Assembly (NCBI RefSeq): GCF_009193215.1 | Contig: NZ_VYVA01000002.1 | Span: 248,001-312,000 of the forward strand | Length of the DNA: 64,000 nt | Direction: 5' to 3' | DNA from: Flavicella marina | GTDB lineage: Bacteria > Bacteroidota > Bacteroidia > Flavobacteriales > Flavobacteriaceae | Shown here: positions 27,206 through 36,266 of the stretch, one piece after another | Layout of the letters: the number at the start of each line of letters is the position of its first letter | Position numbering within the stretch: the first letter of the stretch is position 1 | Notes under the pieces: generated by a model | Told to the model about the DNA's origin: nothing | Seen by the model: the letters and a program-made list of their open reading frames with translations, nothing else | Database searches by the model: none | Translations under genes and position numbers: made by a program

Positions 27206-27246
27206 AAAAAAAAACTCTATCAAGAAATTGATAGAGTTTTTTTTAC
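27206..27246 (+). terminator. bidirectional terminator
   Basis: A stem of about 14 bp (AAAAACTCTATCAA with TTGATAGAGTTTTT) closed by a GAAA tetraloop, with A-run and T-run on either side. It serves the PAP2 gene and the convergent PUR-family gene. Confidence 0.93.
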
Positions 27247-27258
27247 AATATGTTATGT

Positions 27259-27630
27259 TTAGATGTCTTCGAATTTTACATCAGTAAAACTGTTTGAAGC
27301 ACCTTCTGCAACAGCATGAGCTTCTTTATGCTCTTCTCTATTGAAATCTTTTTGGTGACGTTCGCTAATCACTTCTGAACCTTTTTCGTTTAAAATGAAG
27401 TCAGTAGCGGCTTTTAACATTTCGTTGAATTCATTAAAATCTTCTTTGTAGATGTAGATTTTATGTTTTTGATAATGAAAAGAACCATCATCATGTGTGA
27501 ATTTTTTACTTTCGGTAACAGTTAGGTAGTAATCTCCTGCTTTTGTAGCTCTTACATCAAAAAAATAAGTTCTTCTTCCGGCTCTTAATATTTGTGAAAA
27601 TATCTCTTCTTGTTCAATGTTATCTTTCAT
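27259..27630 (-). CDS. PUR-family (DUF3276) nucleic-acid-binding protein
   Basis: 123 residues. The core, ILRAGRRTYFFDVRATKAGDYYLTVTESKK followed here in shortened form by a KHKIYIYKEDFNEFNEML segment, is the single PUR repeat of bacterial Pur-alpha-like proteins, which dimerise and bind single-stranded DNA or RNA. The last 30 residues are acidic and poorly ordered. It is a single-gene unit with its own promoter. Cellular role unknown in this group. Confidence 0.9.
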   Translation of the reverse strand: MKDNIEQEEIFSQILRAGRRTYFFDVRATKAGDYYLTVTESKKFTHDDGSFHYQKHKIYIYKEDFNEFNEMLKAATDFILNEKGSEVISERHQKDFNREEHKEAHAVAEGASNSFTDVKFEDI

Positions 27631-27676
27631 GCTTTTTTTGTGGTTTAAAAAAATTAAAAAATTTTAGATTACATCA

Positions 27677-27705
27677 CAAATCTAAAAAAATAATTTACTT
27701 GACAA
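27677..27705 (-). promoter_or_regulatory. promoter of the PUR-family gene
   Basis: On the minus strand: TTG, 18 bases, TAGATTTG (exact -7 box). The leader to the ATG is about 40 bases. Confidence 0.7.
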
Positions 27706-27714
27706 TATTTTTTT

Positions 27715-29466
27715 TTATTCTTTTTCTAAAAGTTGTTGTTCGTACAAATCTTTGTAATAACCCTCTGTTTCTATAAGGTTATTGTGATTTCCTTCTTGAA
27801 TAATTTTTCCGTTTTCAATTACAATTATTCGATCTGCATATTTGGCAGATGATATTCTATGACTTACTATTAAAGCTGTTTTTTTGTCTAAAATTCTTTG
27901 TAGGTTTTTGAGAATCAGCTCTTCAGTTTCTGTGTCTACTGCAGATAAGCAATCGTCAAATAATAAAATTTCTGGATTTTTGATCAGAGCACGTGCAATT
28001 GAAATTCGTTGTTTTTGACCGCCAGAAATGGTGATTCCACGTTCGCCTAGCACGGTTTCATAACCTTCCTTAAAACCGCTAATATTGTCATGTATTACTG
28101 CATCTTTCGCTGCGTTTTCAATCATTTTTTGATCTGCTTTTTCAATTCCGAAACGTATATTGTTGGCTATAGAATCTGAAAATAAGAATGGGTCTTGAGG
28201 AACTATACCTATATGTTTTCTGAATTCATAAAGATTTTGCTCTTTCAAATCAATTCCATCAACAATTACAGAACCCTTACTAGGGTCGTACATACGCGCA
28301 ACTAAATTAATGATACTCGATTTTCCACTACCTGTTTTTCCTAGAATTGCAACAGTTTCACCTGAGTTTATTGTAAAACTTATTTTATTCAAAGCTGTAA
28401 TATTTGTGTCGTCATAGACCAAGCTAACATTGTCAAATACTATTTTTCCTTCAAGTTTTTCTGGTTGTTTGTCACCACTTTTTATTTCTGGTTCGTGTTT
28501 TAAAAATTCATTAATTCTTTTTTGAGAAGCTTCAGCTTGTTGTGTTGTAGAAGTTACCCAGCCAACAATAGCAACGGGCCATGTCAACATATTTACGTAC
28601 ATGATGAATTCTGCGATTGTACCAATTGAAATGACACCATTGATGTATTGCAAACCTCCAACATACAATACAATTAAGTTGCTAATACCAATTAGCAAAA
28701 TCATAGATGGAAAGAAGAGTGCCTGCGCTTTGTACAAATGAATATTCTTGTCTTTACTGGTGTTAGAAAGGTTGGTGAAGCTATCAATCATATTTTGTTC
28801 TGTATTGTATGATTTAATAACATTGATACCAGAAAAAATTTCTTGTCCAAAGGTGGTCAAATGCGATAAATATTCTTGAACGATAGTACTTCGTTTATGA
28901 ATGATTTTACTCAAGTAAAAGACTGAAATCGATAAAAGAGGAAAAGGGATCAAAGTATACAAAGTAAGCGTGATGTCTATATGGATCATTTTGTAAATAG
29001 CAACGCTAAATAGCACCAACATATTTATGGTGTACATAACAGCAGGACCCACGTACATTCTAACTTTACCGACATCTTCACTAATGCGGTTCATCAAGTC
29101 ACCCGTTCTATTTTTTTTGTAAAAATTTACAGACAAACGCTCATATTGTTGAAATATTTCGTTCTTCAAATCAAATTCTATCAGCCTAGAAGTAACAATG
29201 ATGGTTTGTCTCATTAGAAAGGTGAAAAACCCAGATAAAAAGGCTAATCCAATAATTATTGAAATATTATAGAGTAATTCATCTTCTACAATTTCGATGT
29301 TTGATACAACTCCAGTGCGGTAATCATCTGCAATGTTGATAGAGTTTTTTACGACCTCTGGGACTTTTACAGCAAAATATTTCGAAAGGATTGAAATTAT
29401 TATTCCGGCTATGAGTCTGTATCGGTATTTGTAAAAGTATTTATTTATATGTTGTAACGCTTTCAT
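27715..29466 (-). CDS. ABC exporter, fused permease and ATPase
   Basis: 583 residues: six transmembrane helices in the first 320 residues (type I exporter fold), then an ATPase domain with Walker A GKTGSGKSS near residue 373, the signature SGGQKQRISIARAL near 478, Walker B ILLFDDCLSAVD and the switch His in ALIVSHR. The catalytic Glu after Walker B is replaced by Asp-Cys (LLFDDCLSAVD), seen in one half of some heterodimeric exporters. A homodimeric lipid or drug exporter remains possible. Substrate not deducible. Confidence 0.9.
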   Translation of the reverse strand: MKALQHINKYFYKYRYRLIAGIIISILSKYFAVKVPEVVKNSINIADDYRTGVVSNIEIVEDELLYNISIIIGLAFLSGFFTFLMRQTIIVTSRLIEFDLKNEIFQQYERLSVNFYKKNRTGDLMNRISEDVGKVRMYVGPAVMYTINMLVLFSVAIYKMIHIDITLTLYTLIPFPLLSISVFYLSKIIHKRSTIVQEYLSHLTTFGQEIFSGINVIKSYNTEQNMIDSFTNLSNTSKDKNIHLYKAQALFFPSMILLIGISNLIVLYVGGLQYINGVISIGTIAEFIMYVNMLTWPVAIVGWVTSTTQQAEASQKRINEFLKHEPEIKSGDKQPEKLEGKIVFDNVSLVYDDTNITALNKISFTINSGETVAILGKTGSGKSSIINLVARMYDPSKGSVIVDGIDLKEQNLYEFRKHIGIVPQDPFLFSDSIANNIRFGIEKADQKMIENAAKDAVIHDNISGFKEGYETVLGERGITISGGQKQRISIARALIKNPEILLFDDCLSAVDTETEELILKNLQRILDKKTALIVSHRISSAKYADRIIVIENGKIIQEGNHNNLIETEGYYKDLYEQQLLEKE

Positions 29467-29598
29467 TTAGAGGGGCGACTTGTGTATAAATTTAAAGCAT
29501 GCAAGATACATGATTAATTGAAAACAAGAAGATATATAAATGTGATTTATCCATTAAAAAAAGCATAAAATTATCGAAGGCACAATAAAAATAAGTAG

Positions 29599-29606
29599 TA
29601 CTTTTG
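29599..29606 (+). promoter_or_regulatory. nusB promoter, -7 element
   Basis: TACTTTTG is an exact TAnnTTTG match 36 bases before nusB. It would drive the run from nusB to yajC. No clear -33 element. Confidence 0.5.
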
Positions 29607-29642
29607 TGCTGAATTAAAAACAAATCTTTTAAGTTCTTTCAA

Positions 29643-30581
29643 ATGATAAATAGAAGACATATTCGTGTTAAAGTGATGCAGTCTGTATATGCATTAACAA
29701 CGGCTAACAGCGACAATATTGTTAAAGAAGAAAATTTTTTAATACATAGTATTGATAAAATGTACGACCTGTATGTTTTGATGTTGGATATTTTACCAAA
29801 TGTTAAAAATCTTGCTGCTGAGCAAATAGAAATTTCTAAAAAGAAACATTTTGCTACAGAAGAAGATTTAAATCCGAATACCAAGTTTGTCGATAATAAA
29901 GTTATTTCTTTGATTGAGGATAGTATTTCTTTTCAAACGTATAAAGAAGAGCATGGATTGAACAATTGGCATATAGAAGAAAAATACATAAGAACTATCT
30001 TTGAAAACTTGCAAAAGAGCACTTTGTATAAAAAGTACATGGAGAATGAAGATACTTCATTCAAAGGTGATGTAAAGTTTATCATCCAGTTTTATTCAGA
30101 ATTTATAGCTCCTAACGAGAAGTTGGCTGATTATTATGAAGACATCAATATCAGTTGGGTTGATGATATACCTTTCGTAAATACATGGGTTGTAAAGACC
30201 TTGCAAAACTTAAAAGCGAATAAATCATTGGTTTTGGGTGCTATGTATAAAGATGCTGATGACAAACAATTCGTGAGTGATTTGTTCAGAAAAACGGTAT
30301 TGAATCATACAAAGTTTGAAGAAGAAATTAAAGATAAAACTCCGAACTGGGAAACCGATAGGATTGCAGATTTGGATATGATTATTATAAAAATGGGTAT
30401 TTGTGAGTTTTTGAATTTTCCATCAATACCTACCAAAGCTACAATAAACGAGTATATCGAAATTGCGAAAGATTATTCTACTGCGAAAAGTAGTTTCTTT
30501 ATCAATGGTGTACTTGATAAAGTTTGTAAAGATTTTGAGAAATCAGATCGTTTGAAGAAAATAGGTAGAGGACGACTTTAA
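29643..30581 (+). CDS. nusB: transcription antitermination factor NusB, long form
   Basis: 312 residues. The N-terminus has the NusB start RRHIRVKVMQSVYAL, and the C-terminal half carries the conserved helices (DLDMIIIKMGICEFLNFPSIP, INEYIEIAKDYSTAKSSFF, INGVLDKV). NusB joins the rRNA antitermination complex with NusE. E. coli NusB has 139 residues; the extra middle segment of about 150 residues here is usual for Bacteroidota. It heads the nusB, DUF1573, yajC cluster. Confidence 0.94.
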   Translation: MINRRHIRVKVMQSVYALTTANSDNIVKEENFLIHSIDKMYDLYVLMLDILPNVKNLAAEQIEISKKKHFATEEDLNPNTKFVDNKVISLIEDSISFQTYKEEHGLNNWHIEEKYIRTIFENLQKSTLYKKYMENEDTSFKGDVKFIIQFYSEFIAPNEKLADYYEDINISWVDDIPFVNTWVVKTLQNLKANKSLVLGAMYKDADDKQFVSDLFRKTVLNHTKFEEEIKDKTPNWETDRIADLDMIIIKMGICEFLNFPSIPTKATINEYIEIAKDYSTAKSSFFINGVLDKVCKDFEKSDRLKKIGRGRL

Positions 30582-30650
30582 CAAATAATTAATCGAAGGG
30601 ATTATTTCTCAAACGCTAGTTAATTGTTATTTTTACTTCAAAATTTTATA

Positions 30651-31100
30651 ATGATGAAAAACATATTTCTATTATTTTTAGTGTTGGCAACTGTATCTTG
30701 TAAAAAAAGTGCAGTAGCAAAGGTGGACGATAAAAATGTTGAACTTGCAAAAGAAAGAGACGTTAAGTACGAGAATTTACCGGTTATTTCGTTTGATAAA
30801 GCATCGTATGATTTTGGAACTATAGACGAGGGAGATGTTGTTGAAAGCACATTTATGATAAAAAATGTTGGGAAATCTGACTTGATTATAAAAAATGCCA
30901 AAGCGACCTGTGGATGTACAATTCCTGATTGGCCAAAAGAAGCTATTAAAAGTGGTGAGTCTGCACCGATGAAAGTAAAATTCAACTCAAGAGGTAAGAG
31001 AAATAAAATCTCTAAGACAATTACACTAACAACGAATACAGAAAAAGGGAGAGAATATGTCAAAATCACTGGTTTTGTAACTCCTAAAGAAAATAAATAA
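30651..31100 (+). CDS. DUF1573 lipoprotein
   Basis: 149 residues. Of the possible starts, the ATGATG pair gives a lipoprotein signal (KNIFLLFLVLATVSC). An upstream TTG-type extension is less likely. The DUF1573 domain is clear: FDYGTI-like DFGTIDEGDVVESTF, KNVGKSDLIIKNAKATCGCT and FNSRGKRNKISKTITLTTN. It has an immunoglobulin-like fold with a CGC motif. The family is very common in Bacteroidota and is of unknown function. Its position between nusB and yajC is conserved in the group. Confidence 0.9.
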   Translation: MMKNIFLLFLVLATVSCKKSAVAKVDDKNVELAKERDVKYENLPVISFDKASYDFGTIDEGDVVESTFMIKNVGKSDLIIKNAKATCGCTIPDWPKEAIKSGESAPMKVKFNSRGKRNKISKTITLTTNTEKGREYVKITGFVTPKENK

Positions 31101-31121
31101 ATTAAATTTAAATACTAAAAT

Positions 31122-31424
31122 ATGTTACCATTACAAGCCGCTGGAGGATTTGATATCAAAAGTTTATTGCCTTTTGCATTGATGTTTATTGTTTTATACT
31201 TGTTTATGATTCGTCCACAAGTGAAAAAACAAAAAAATGAAAGAAAATTTCAAAGTGAAATAGGAAAAGGATCTAAAGTAGTTACGACTAGCGGAATTCA
31301 CGGAAAGATTGTTGAAATTAGCGATAAAACTGTTGTAATTGAAACGGGTGCAGGAAAAATTAAGTTTGAGAAAAGCTCATTATCTATGGAGTTAAGTAAA
31401 CAATACAATACTGCTGCTAGTTAA
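31122..31424 (+). CDS. yajC: preprotein translocase accessory subunit YajC
   Basis: 100 residues: one N-terminal transmembrane helix (LLPFALMFIVLYLFMIRP) followed by QVKKQKNERKFQSEIGKGSKVVTTSG, the standard YajC signature, and a short beta domain. It associates with SecDF and YidC at the SecYEG translocon. It is 21 bases after the DUF1573 stop and followed by a strong terminator. Confidence 0.96.
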   Translation: MLPLQAAGGFDIKSLLPFALMFIVLYLFMIRPQVKKQKNERKFQSEIGKGSKVVTTSGIHGKIVEISDKTVVIETGAGKIKFEKSSLSMELSKQYNTAAS

Positions 31425-31442
31425 GAAAACAAAAATAGAATT

Positions 31443-31471
31443 AAAGTGAGCTAAGGCTCACTTTTTTTTTG
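31443..31471 (+). terminator. terminator after yajC
   Basis: Stem AAAGTGAGC/GCTCACTTT with a TAAG loop and a run of about nine T. Confidence 0.92.
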
Positions 31472-31550
31472 AATAAATGCATCTAGTCTTGTAAAATTAA
31501 ACCTCAATCAATTTCACTTTTGTATCTTTATTTTTGATAATTAAAAAGCG

Positions 31551-32519
31551 ATGAAAAGCGTAAAAAACAAACGTTATTTAAAACTTAGAAGTTCAAATAA
31601 GCAACATGCATTATTGTTGTTTTTATTGATTTCTACATTGTTTTGGTTTTTAACGAAGCTATCTAAAGAGTATGAAACGATTGTGTTGTACGATGTTTCT
31701 TTTGAAAATTTACCAAGCTCGAAATTATTTCAAAATGATCCAGAAACCCAAGTAGCATTGTATATAAAGGCCACTGGATTCAAGTTGTTGAAAGAGAAGA
31801 TAGGAGGTAAAACGCTTAAAATTGGTCTCAAAAATGTAGGGCTTAAAAATGGATATTCTTATTTTTTAGCTACGAATACAAAAGAAAACCAAGTGAGTAA
31901 TCAACTTGGAAATGATGTGCGATTGATTGGTTTTGTTAAGGATACACTGTTTTTTGAATTGGGCTTTAACAAACATAAAAAAGTGCCAGTTGTAGCTGAT
32001 TTAGATTTACAGTTTAATTCTGGTTACAATGTTTCCGATAAAATATTTATACATCCAGATTCTATTACCATAAGTGGGCCTGAAATACAGATTGAAAAGA
32101 TCCATTCTATCAAAACCACCTTGTATAAAGAAGAAGGTATATTTGAGAATATTTTTAGCGAAATACCTATTGTAAAACCGGTTAAGGCGAGTAAGGTTCA
32201 ATATAGTACTGATCATGTGCAGATTATTGCTGATGTAGAAAAGTTTACCGAAGATAGTTTTGAGTTACCATTTACCATACTTGGATTGCCAGAAAACACG
32301 AATATTACTACATATCCTTCGAAGGTGAAAGTTGTATTTCAAGTGGGGTTGAGTAATTATAAAAAAATATCATCTAGTGATTTTAGTGTGGTGTGTAATT
32401 TTCAAAAGTCGAAAAATAACAATACAAAATACCTAGTTCCAGAATTAGTAAAAAAATCTTCGCTGGTTACTTCTATAAAACTGATTCCTGATCACATTGA
32501 ATATCTTATAAGAAAATGA
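31551..32519 (+). CDS. YbbR-like membrane protein
   Basis: 322 residues. One transmembrane helix near the N-terminus (HALLLFLLISTLFWFLTKL), then repeated 80-residue beta domains outside the membrane with the YbbR pattern (V.V.P..V.ISGP: IFIHPDSITISGPEIQIEKI). In Firmicutes YbbR/CdaR regulates the c-di-AMP cyclase; no cyclase is next to it here, so only the fold is claimed. TATTTTTG at 31529-31536 is a possible -7 box. The stop overlaps the coaE start by four bases (ATGA). Confidence 0.8.
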   Translation: MKSVKNKRYLKLRSSNKQHALLLFLLISTLFWFLTKLSKEYETIVLYDVSFENLPSSKLFQNDPETQVALYIKATGFKLLKEKIGGKTLKIGLKNVGLKNGYSYFLATNTKENQVSNQLGNDVRLIGFVKDTLFFELGFNKHKKVPVVADLDLQFNSGYNVSDKIFIHPDSITISGPEIQIEKIHSIKTTLYKEEGIFENIFSEIPIVKPVKASKVQYSTDHVQIIADVEKFTEDSFELPFTILGLPENTNITTYPSKVKVVFQVGLSNYKKISSSDFSVVCNFQKSKNNNTKYLVPELVKKSSLVTSIKLIPDHIEYLIRK

Positions 32520-33094
32520 AAATAATTGGGTTAACAGGAGGGATAGGCAGTGGTAAAACCACGGTGCTAAATTTATTTCAGCAACAAGGAGTACCTGTAT
32601 ATATTGCAGATATAGAAGCAAAAAAAATAATGCATTCATCACCCAAAGTAATGAATGCAATCACCGAGTTATTTGGAGAAGAAGCCTATGTAGATGCAAA
32701 GTTAAACAGGGAATATATTGCAGAAATAGTATTCAATCAAAAAGAAAAACTACTAGCGCTGAATGAAATTGTACATCCAGCAGTACATGAAGATTTTCAA
32801 GAATTTGTAAGTAAACAACAGTCGGAATATGTGATTTACGAAAGTGCTTTGTTGTATGAGAATAAAACAGAAGGCTCGTTTGATAAAGTAATATTGGTTA
32901 CAGCACCCATAGCGACTAGAATTGAAAGAGTACAAAAAAGAGATGGGATTTCTAAAGTCCAAATCGAAGCCAGAATAAACAATCAATTGCCAGATGATGT
33001 TAAAAAAAACAAAGCAGATTATGTGCTTTACAATTTAGAGTTAGAAAAAACAGAACAAGCAGTATTAGAATTGCATAAAATTTTCTCAAGATAA
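32516..33094 (+). CDS. coaE: dephospho-CoA kinase
   Basis: 192 residues. P-loop GLTGGIGSGKTTVLNLF at the N-terminus, DIEAKKIM (the DxD-type substrate site), and VILVTAPIATRIERVQKRDG in the lid region. It performs the last step of coenzyme A synthesis. Coupled to the YbbR-like gene by a four-base overlap, an arrangement I recall as common in Flavobacteriaceae. Confidence 0.96.
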   Translation: MKIIGLTGGIGSGKTTVLNLFQQQGVPVYIADIEAKKIMHSSPKVMNAITELFGEEAYVDAKLNREYIAEIVFNQKEKLLALNEIVHPAVHEDFQEFVSKQQSEYVIYESALLYENKTEGSFDKVILVTAPIATRIERVQKRDGISKVQIEARINNQLPDDVKKNKADYVLYNLELEKTEQAVLELHKIFSR

Positions 33095-33096
33095 TT

Positions 33097-33115
33097 GTTG
33101 CCGTTTTATGGCAAC
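33097..33115. other. short hairpin in the coaE to histidine-kinase gap
   Basis: GTTGCC, a seven-base spacer and GGCAAC form a perfect six-base stem just after the coaE stop. There is no T-run, so it is not a standard terminator; it could protect the transcript end. Confidence 0.35.
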
Positions 33116-33201
33116 GAGCAAGAATATCTTAATTATTCGTTAATATCTATACTTATCACTGAAAAACAGCTTCGAATAACTAGTCAATATCAAGAAAAAA
33201 C

Positions 33202-33209
33202 TATTTTTG
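33202..33209 (+). promoter_or_regulatory. possible leaderless promoter of the histidine kinase
   Basis: TATTTTTG is an exact -7 box ending four bases before the ATG. With the usual spacing, transcription would start at or next to the start codon. Confidence 0.4.
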
Positions 33210-33213
33210 AATT

Positions 33214-34782
33214 ATGAGAAAAAAAATGTTTGTACTTATTATCATTCTAATGAGTATTTCGTTGGTCGGAATTATTACAGTTCAAGTGTTTTGGATTGGT
33301 AATGCTATCGATATTCGAAAAAAACAATTTTCTCATGATGTCAATTATGCCTTAGCGAAAACGAACGAAAGATTGTACAAAAAGGATTTTGTTGATTTTA
33401 CGGTACAGTTCATGGATTTTTTTCAAAACAGAGAATTTGCAAAACAAGCTGATTTTACAAAATTCGTATACGAACAAATCAACACTTCGACGAATGAAAC
33501 ATTTCGTTTTTCATCGAGCGGAATTTACGAGAATACTACCTACAAAGGTTTGAACAACTTTTTTAAGAATGACTCAATATTAATTTCGTCGGTTTCAAGT
33601 AAAAACGATGTGTATAAAGTAAAAAATCTAACCGATAACACAGAGTTGTCTAAGGTGAATGCAGTAGAACGTTTTACTTTTTTCAACAGTCTATCTGAGA
33701 TTGAAAAAATGACCTTAGAAGATACCTATCACAATAAAGTCAAACCCATTGCCACGCGAGTATCTGAAGCCTCAATAAAAGAAACTTTTTCGAAAGAACT
33801 GAGCGATCTTGGAATTGATTTAGGATATGATTTTGCAGTATTTGATGACGAGCAAATAACATCAATCAAAACGAAAAGATTTAAAATAGCTGGTGATAAT
33901 ACATATTCAGCACCTCTTTTTACAAAAGATAGAGATGGTAATAATTATACATTGCTTGTAACTTTTCCTAAAAAAGAACATTATTTGTTTTCTGATATTG
34001 GAGGTATGCTTTTATTGTCAATCTTCTTTACGATAATTATTATGTTGGCATTTGCCAGTTCGTTGTATCAGATGGCAAAACAAAAGAAAATATCGATGAT
34101 TAAAACCGATTTCATCAACAATATGACACATGAGTTTAAAACGCCTATCGCTACCATTAATTTGGCGTTAGATGCGATCAAAAACCCTGTGATTATCAAT
34201 GACAATGATAAAGTGATGAAATATGTTTCAATGATCAAAGAAGAAAACAAAAGAATGCATGCTCAAGTAGAAAATGTTTTGCGTATCTCTAAATTAGAGA
34301 AAAAACAGATTCAAATTGAAAAAATAGCTGTAGATTACTTTGAAATTTTAGAAGATGCTATTTCTCATACAGGATTGTTGCTAAAAGATAAGAATGGTGA
34401 CCTTATACTGCATGATTCCCATACCAAATCAGAAGGGTTGGGTAATGAATCTCATCTTACAAATGTTTTTGTGAATATTATAGAAAATGCGATCAAATAT
34501 TCTGAAAATTCACCTAAAATAGATATTTTTATAAAGAACACAGTCAAGTATTTAACCATAGAAATTAAAGACAACGGTATTGGTATGAGTAAATCTGCTC
34601 AGAAGCAAGCTTTTGAGAAGTTTTATAGAGAACACGTTGGAAACGTGCACGATGTAAAAGGACATGGTTTAGGTTTGGCTTATGTAAAAGAAATTGTAGA
34701 AAACCACCAAGGTAAAGTTTATGTAACCAGTGAAAAAGGAAAAGGAAGTACATTTACAGTAGTTTTGCCTTTGGTATCTTAA
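33214..34782 (+). CDS. sensor histidine kinase, RprX-like
   Basis: 522 residues. Transmembrane helices near residues 5-26 and 265-288 flank a periplasmic sensor of about 240 residues. The HisKA segment FINNMTHEFKTPIATI places the phosphorylated His near residue 306. The ATPase domain has NIIENAIKYS (N box), DNGIGMS (G1) and GHGLGLAYVKEIV (G2). Architecture and partner match the RprX/RprY system described in Bacteroides fragilis. The response regulator follows after 12 bases. The signal sensed is unknown. Confidence 0.92.
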   Translation: MRKKMFVLIIILMSISLVGIITVQVFWIGNAIDIRKKQFSHDVNYALAKTNERLYKKDFVDFTVQFMDFFQNREFAKQADFTKFVYEQINTSTNETFRFSSSGIYENTTYKGLNNFFKNDSILISSVSSKNDVYKVKNLTDNTELSKVNAVERFTFFNSLSEIEKMTLEDTYHNKVKPIATRVSEASIKETFSKELSDLGIDLGYDFAVFDDEQITSIKTKRFKIAGDNTYSAPLFTKDRDGNNYTLLVTFPKKEHYLFSDIGGMLLLSIFFTIIIMLAFASSLYQMAKQKKISMIKTDFINNMTHEFKTPIATINLALDAIKNPVIINDNDKVMKYVSMIKEENKRMHAQVENVLRISKLEKKQIQIEKIAVDYFEILEDAISHTGLLLKDKNGDLILHDSHTKSEGLGNESHLTNVFVNIIENAIKYSENSPKIDIFIKNTVKYLTIEIKDNGIGMSKSAQKQAFEKFYREHVGNVHDVKGHGLGLAYVKEIVENHQGKVYVTSEKGKGSTFTVVLPLVS

Positions 34783-34794
34783 AAAAATAAAATT

Positions 34795-35496
34795 ATGAGC
34801 AATAAGAAAATTTTATTAGTAGAAGATGATCCTAATTTTGGGATTGTTTTAAAAGATTATTTATCGATCAGTAATTACGATGTAACCCATGCAAAGGATG
34901 GTTTAGAAGGTCTTATTGAGTTTAAAAACAACGAATACGATTTGTGTATTTTGGATGTAATGATGCCGAGGAAGGATGGTTTTTCATTAGCAGAAGATAT
35001 CCGAAAAACGAATAAAGAAATTCCGATTATCTTCTTAACTGCAAAAACGATGAAAGAAGATATCTTAAAAGGATATCAAGTAGGAGCAGACGATTATTTA
35101 AATAAACCGTTCGATTCTGAAGTTTTATTGTACAAGATCAACGCAATTTTGCAGCGTAAGGATACTGATAAAAGTGCTGAAGATGAGATGTTTGAGTTTG
35201 AGATAGGGAAATTCTTCTTTAACTCGAAGTTAAGACAGCTTTCTTTTGATGGAAATGATCCTATTAAGCTTTCTCCTAAAGAAAACAAACTACTAAAAAT
35301 GTTGGCATTGTATAAAAATGATTTGATGCCTCGTGAATTGGCATTGACAAAAATATGGAGAGATGACAATTACTTTACTTCTCGAAGTATGGATGTGTAC
35401 ATCGCAAAACTTAGAAAATATTTGAAGGAAGACGCTGCTGTAGAGATTATTAATATTCACGGCGAAGGTTTTCGTTTGGTAACTGACAATAAATAA
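34795..35496 (+). CDS. OmpR-family response regulator, RprY-like
   Basis: 233 residues. Receiver domain with acidic pair DD near residue 11-12, phospho-acceptor Asp54 in CILDVMMPRKDG, Thr in FLTAKT and Lys in NKPFDSE. The winged-helix DNA-binding domain covers residues 130-230 (LSPKENKLLKML, SRSMDVYIAKLRKYL). It is the cognate partner of the preceding kinase by position. Target genes cannot be read from this window. Confidence 0.95.
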   Translation: MSNKKILLVEDDPNFGIVLKDYLSISNYDVTHAKDGLEGLIEFKNNEYDLCILDVMMPRKDGFSLAEDIRKTNKEIPIIFLTAKTMKEDILKGYQVGADDYLNKPFDSEVLLYKINAILQRKDTDKSAEDEMFEFEIGKFFFNSKLRQLSFDGNDPIKLSPKENKLLKMLALYKNDLMPRELALTKIWRDDNYFTSRSMDVYIAKLRKYLKEDAAVEIINIHGEGFRLVTDNK

Positions 35497-35535
35497 AAAT
35501 CAATCAAAAGATTAGATTGACGAGATAAAGAATAC

Positions 35536-36051
35536 ATGATAGAAGAACAAGTGATATTGGTCGATACTAATGACCAAAAAGTAGGATTGATGGGGAAAAT
35601 GGAAGCACATGAAAAGGCATTGTTGCACCGTGCGTTTTCAGTGTTTGTACAAAATGATAAAGGTGAGATTATGTTGCAGCAACGTGCAGCAGACAAATAC
35701 CATTCACCGTTGTTATGGGCAAATACTTGTTGCAGTCATCAACGTGATGGAGAGACTAATTTAGAAGCAGGGAAGAGGCGTTTGCAAGAAGAAATGGGTT
35801 TTGTAACAGAGTTGAAAGAAGCGTTTTCTTTTATCTACAAAGCTCCTTTTGACAATGGTTTAACCGAACATGAATTGGATCATGTTTTGTTAGGGCATTA
35901 CAATGGAGAGCCTTATATCAACAAAGAAGAAGTGGAATCTTATAAATGGATGACGCCAGAAGCTATCAAAGCTGATATTGCAGCAAAGCCTGAAATTTAT
36001 ACCGCTTGGTTTAAAATAATTTTTGAGAAATTCTACGAGTTTATAAAATGA
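35536..36051 (+). CDS. idi: isopentenyl-diphosphate delta-isomerase, type 1
   Basis: 171 residues with the Nudix fold. WANTCCSHQRDGE contains the active-site Cys, and RRLQEEMGF matches the Nudix-like helix. EHELDHVLLGHY supplies the metal ligands and catalytic Glu region. It interconverts IPP and DMAPP for isoprenoid, quinone and carotenoid synthesis. It begins 39 bases after the response regulator and overlaps the next small gene by four bases. Confidence 0.95.
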   Translation: MIEEQVILVDTNDQKVGLMGKMEAHEKALLHRAFSVFVQNDKGEIMLQQRAADKYHSPLLWANTCCSHQRDGETNLEAGKRRLQEEMGFVTELKEAFSFIYKAPFDNGLTEHELDHVLLGHYNGEPYINKEEVESYKWMTPEAIKADIAAKPEIYTAWFKIIFEKFYEFIK

Positions 36052-36254
36052 AAAAAATAAAATACAAGTTATTCATAGCGATTGTCTTTAGTACATTTAG
36101 TATGCTGGCAAACGTATTGTTCAATAAAGAAGGTATACCTGTTGCCGAAATGATAGTTGGAAAAAAATTTTGGATTAGCTATTTAATTCTGTTTTCCATA
36201 GGATATGTACTTTTAGGAAACATTGTTTTGTCACGTGCCCAAAAGAATAAATAG
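36048..36254 (+). CDS. small two-helix membrane protein
   Basis: 68 residues, ATG overlapping the idi stop (ATGA). Two hydrophobic stretches (LFIAIVFSTFSMLANVLF and FWISYLILFSIGYVLLGNIVL) separated by a short polar loop. No motif recognised. The overlap with idi and placement before queD suggest that it is a real gene in the operon. Confidence 0.7.
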   Translation: MKKIKYKLFIAIVFSTFSMLANVLFNKEGIPVAEMIVGKKFWISYLILFSIGYVLLGNIVLSRAQKNK

Positions 36255-36266
36255 TTTTCAAGTTTT

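Noticed and set aside
33097-33115. Terminator after coaE
   Set aside because: A perfect six-base stem but no T-run; kept only as a hairpin.
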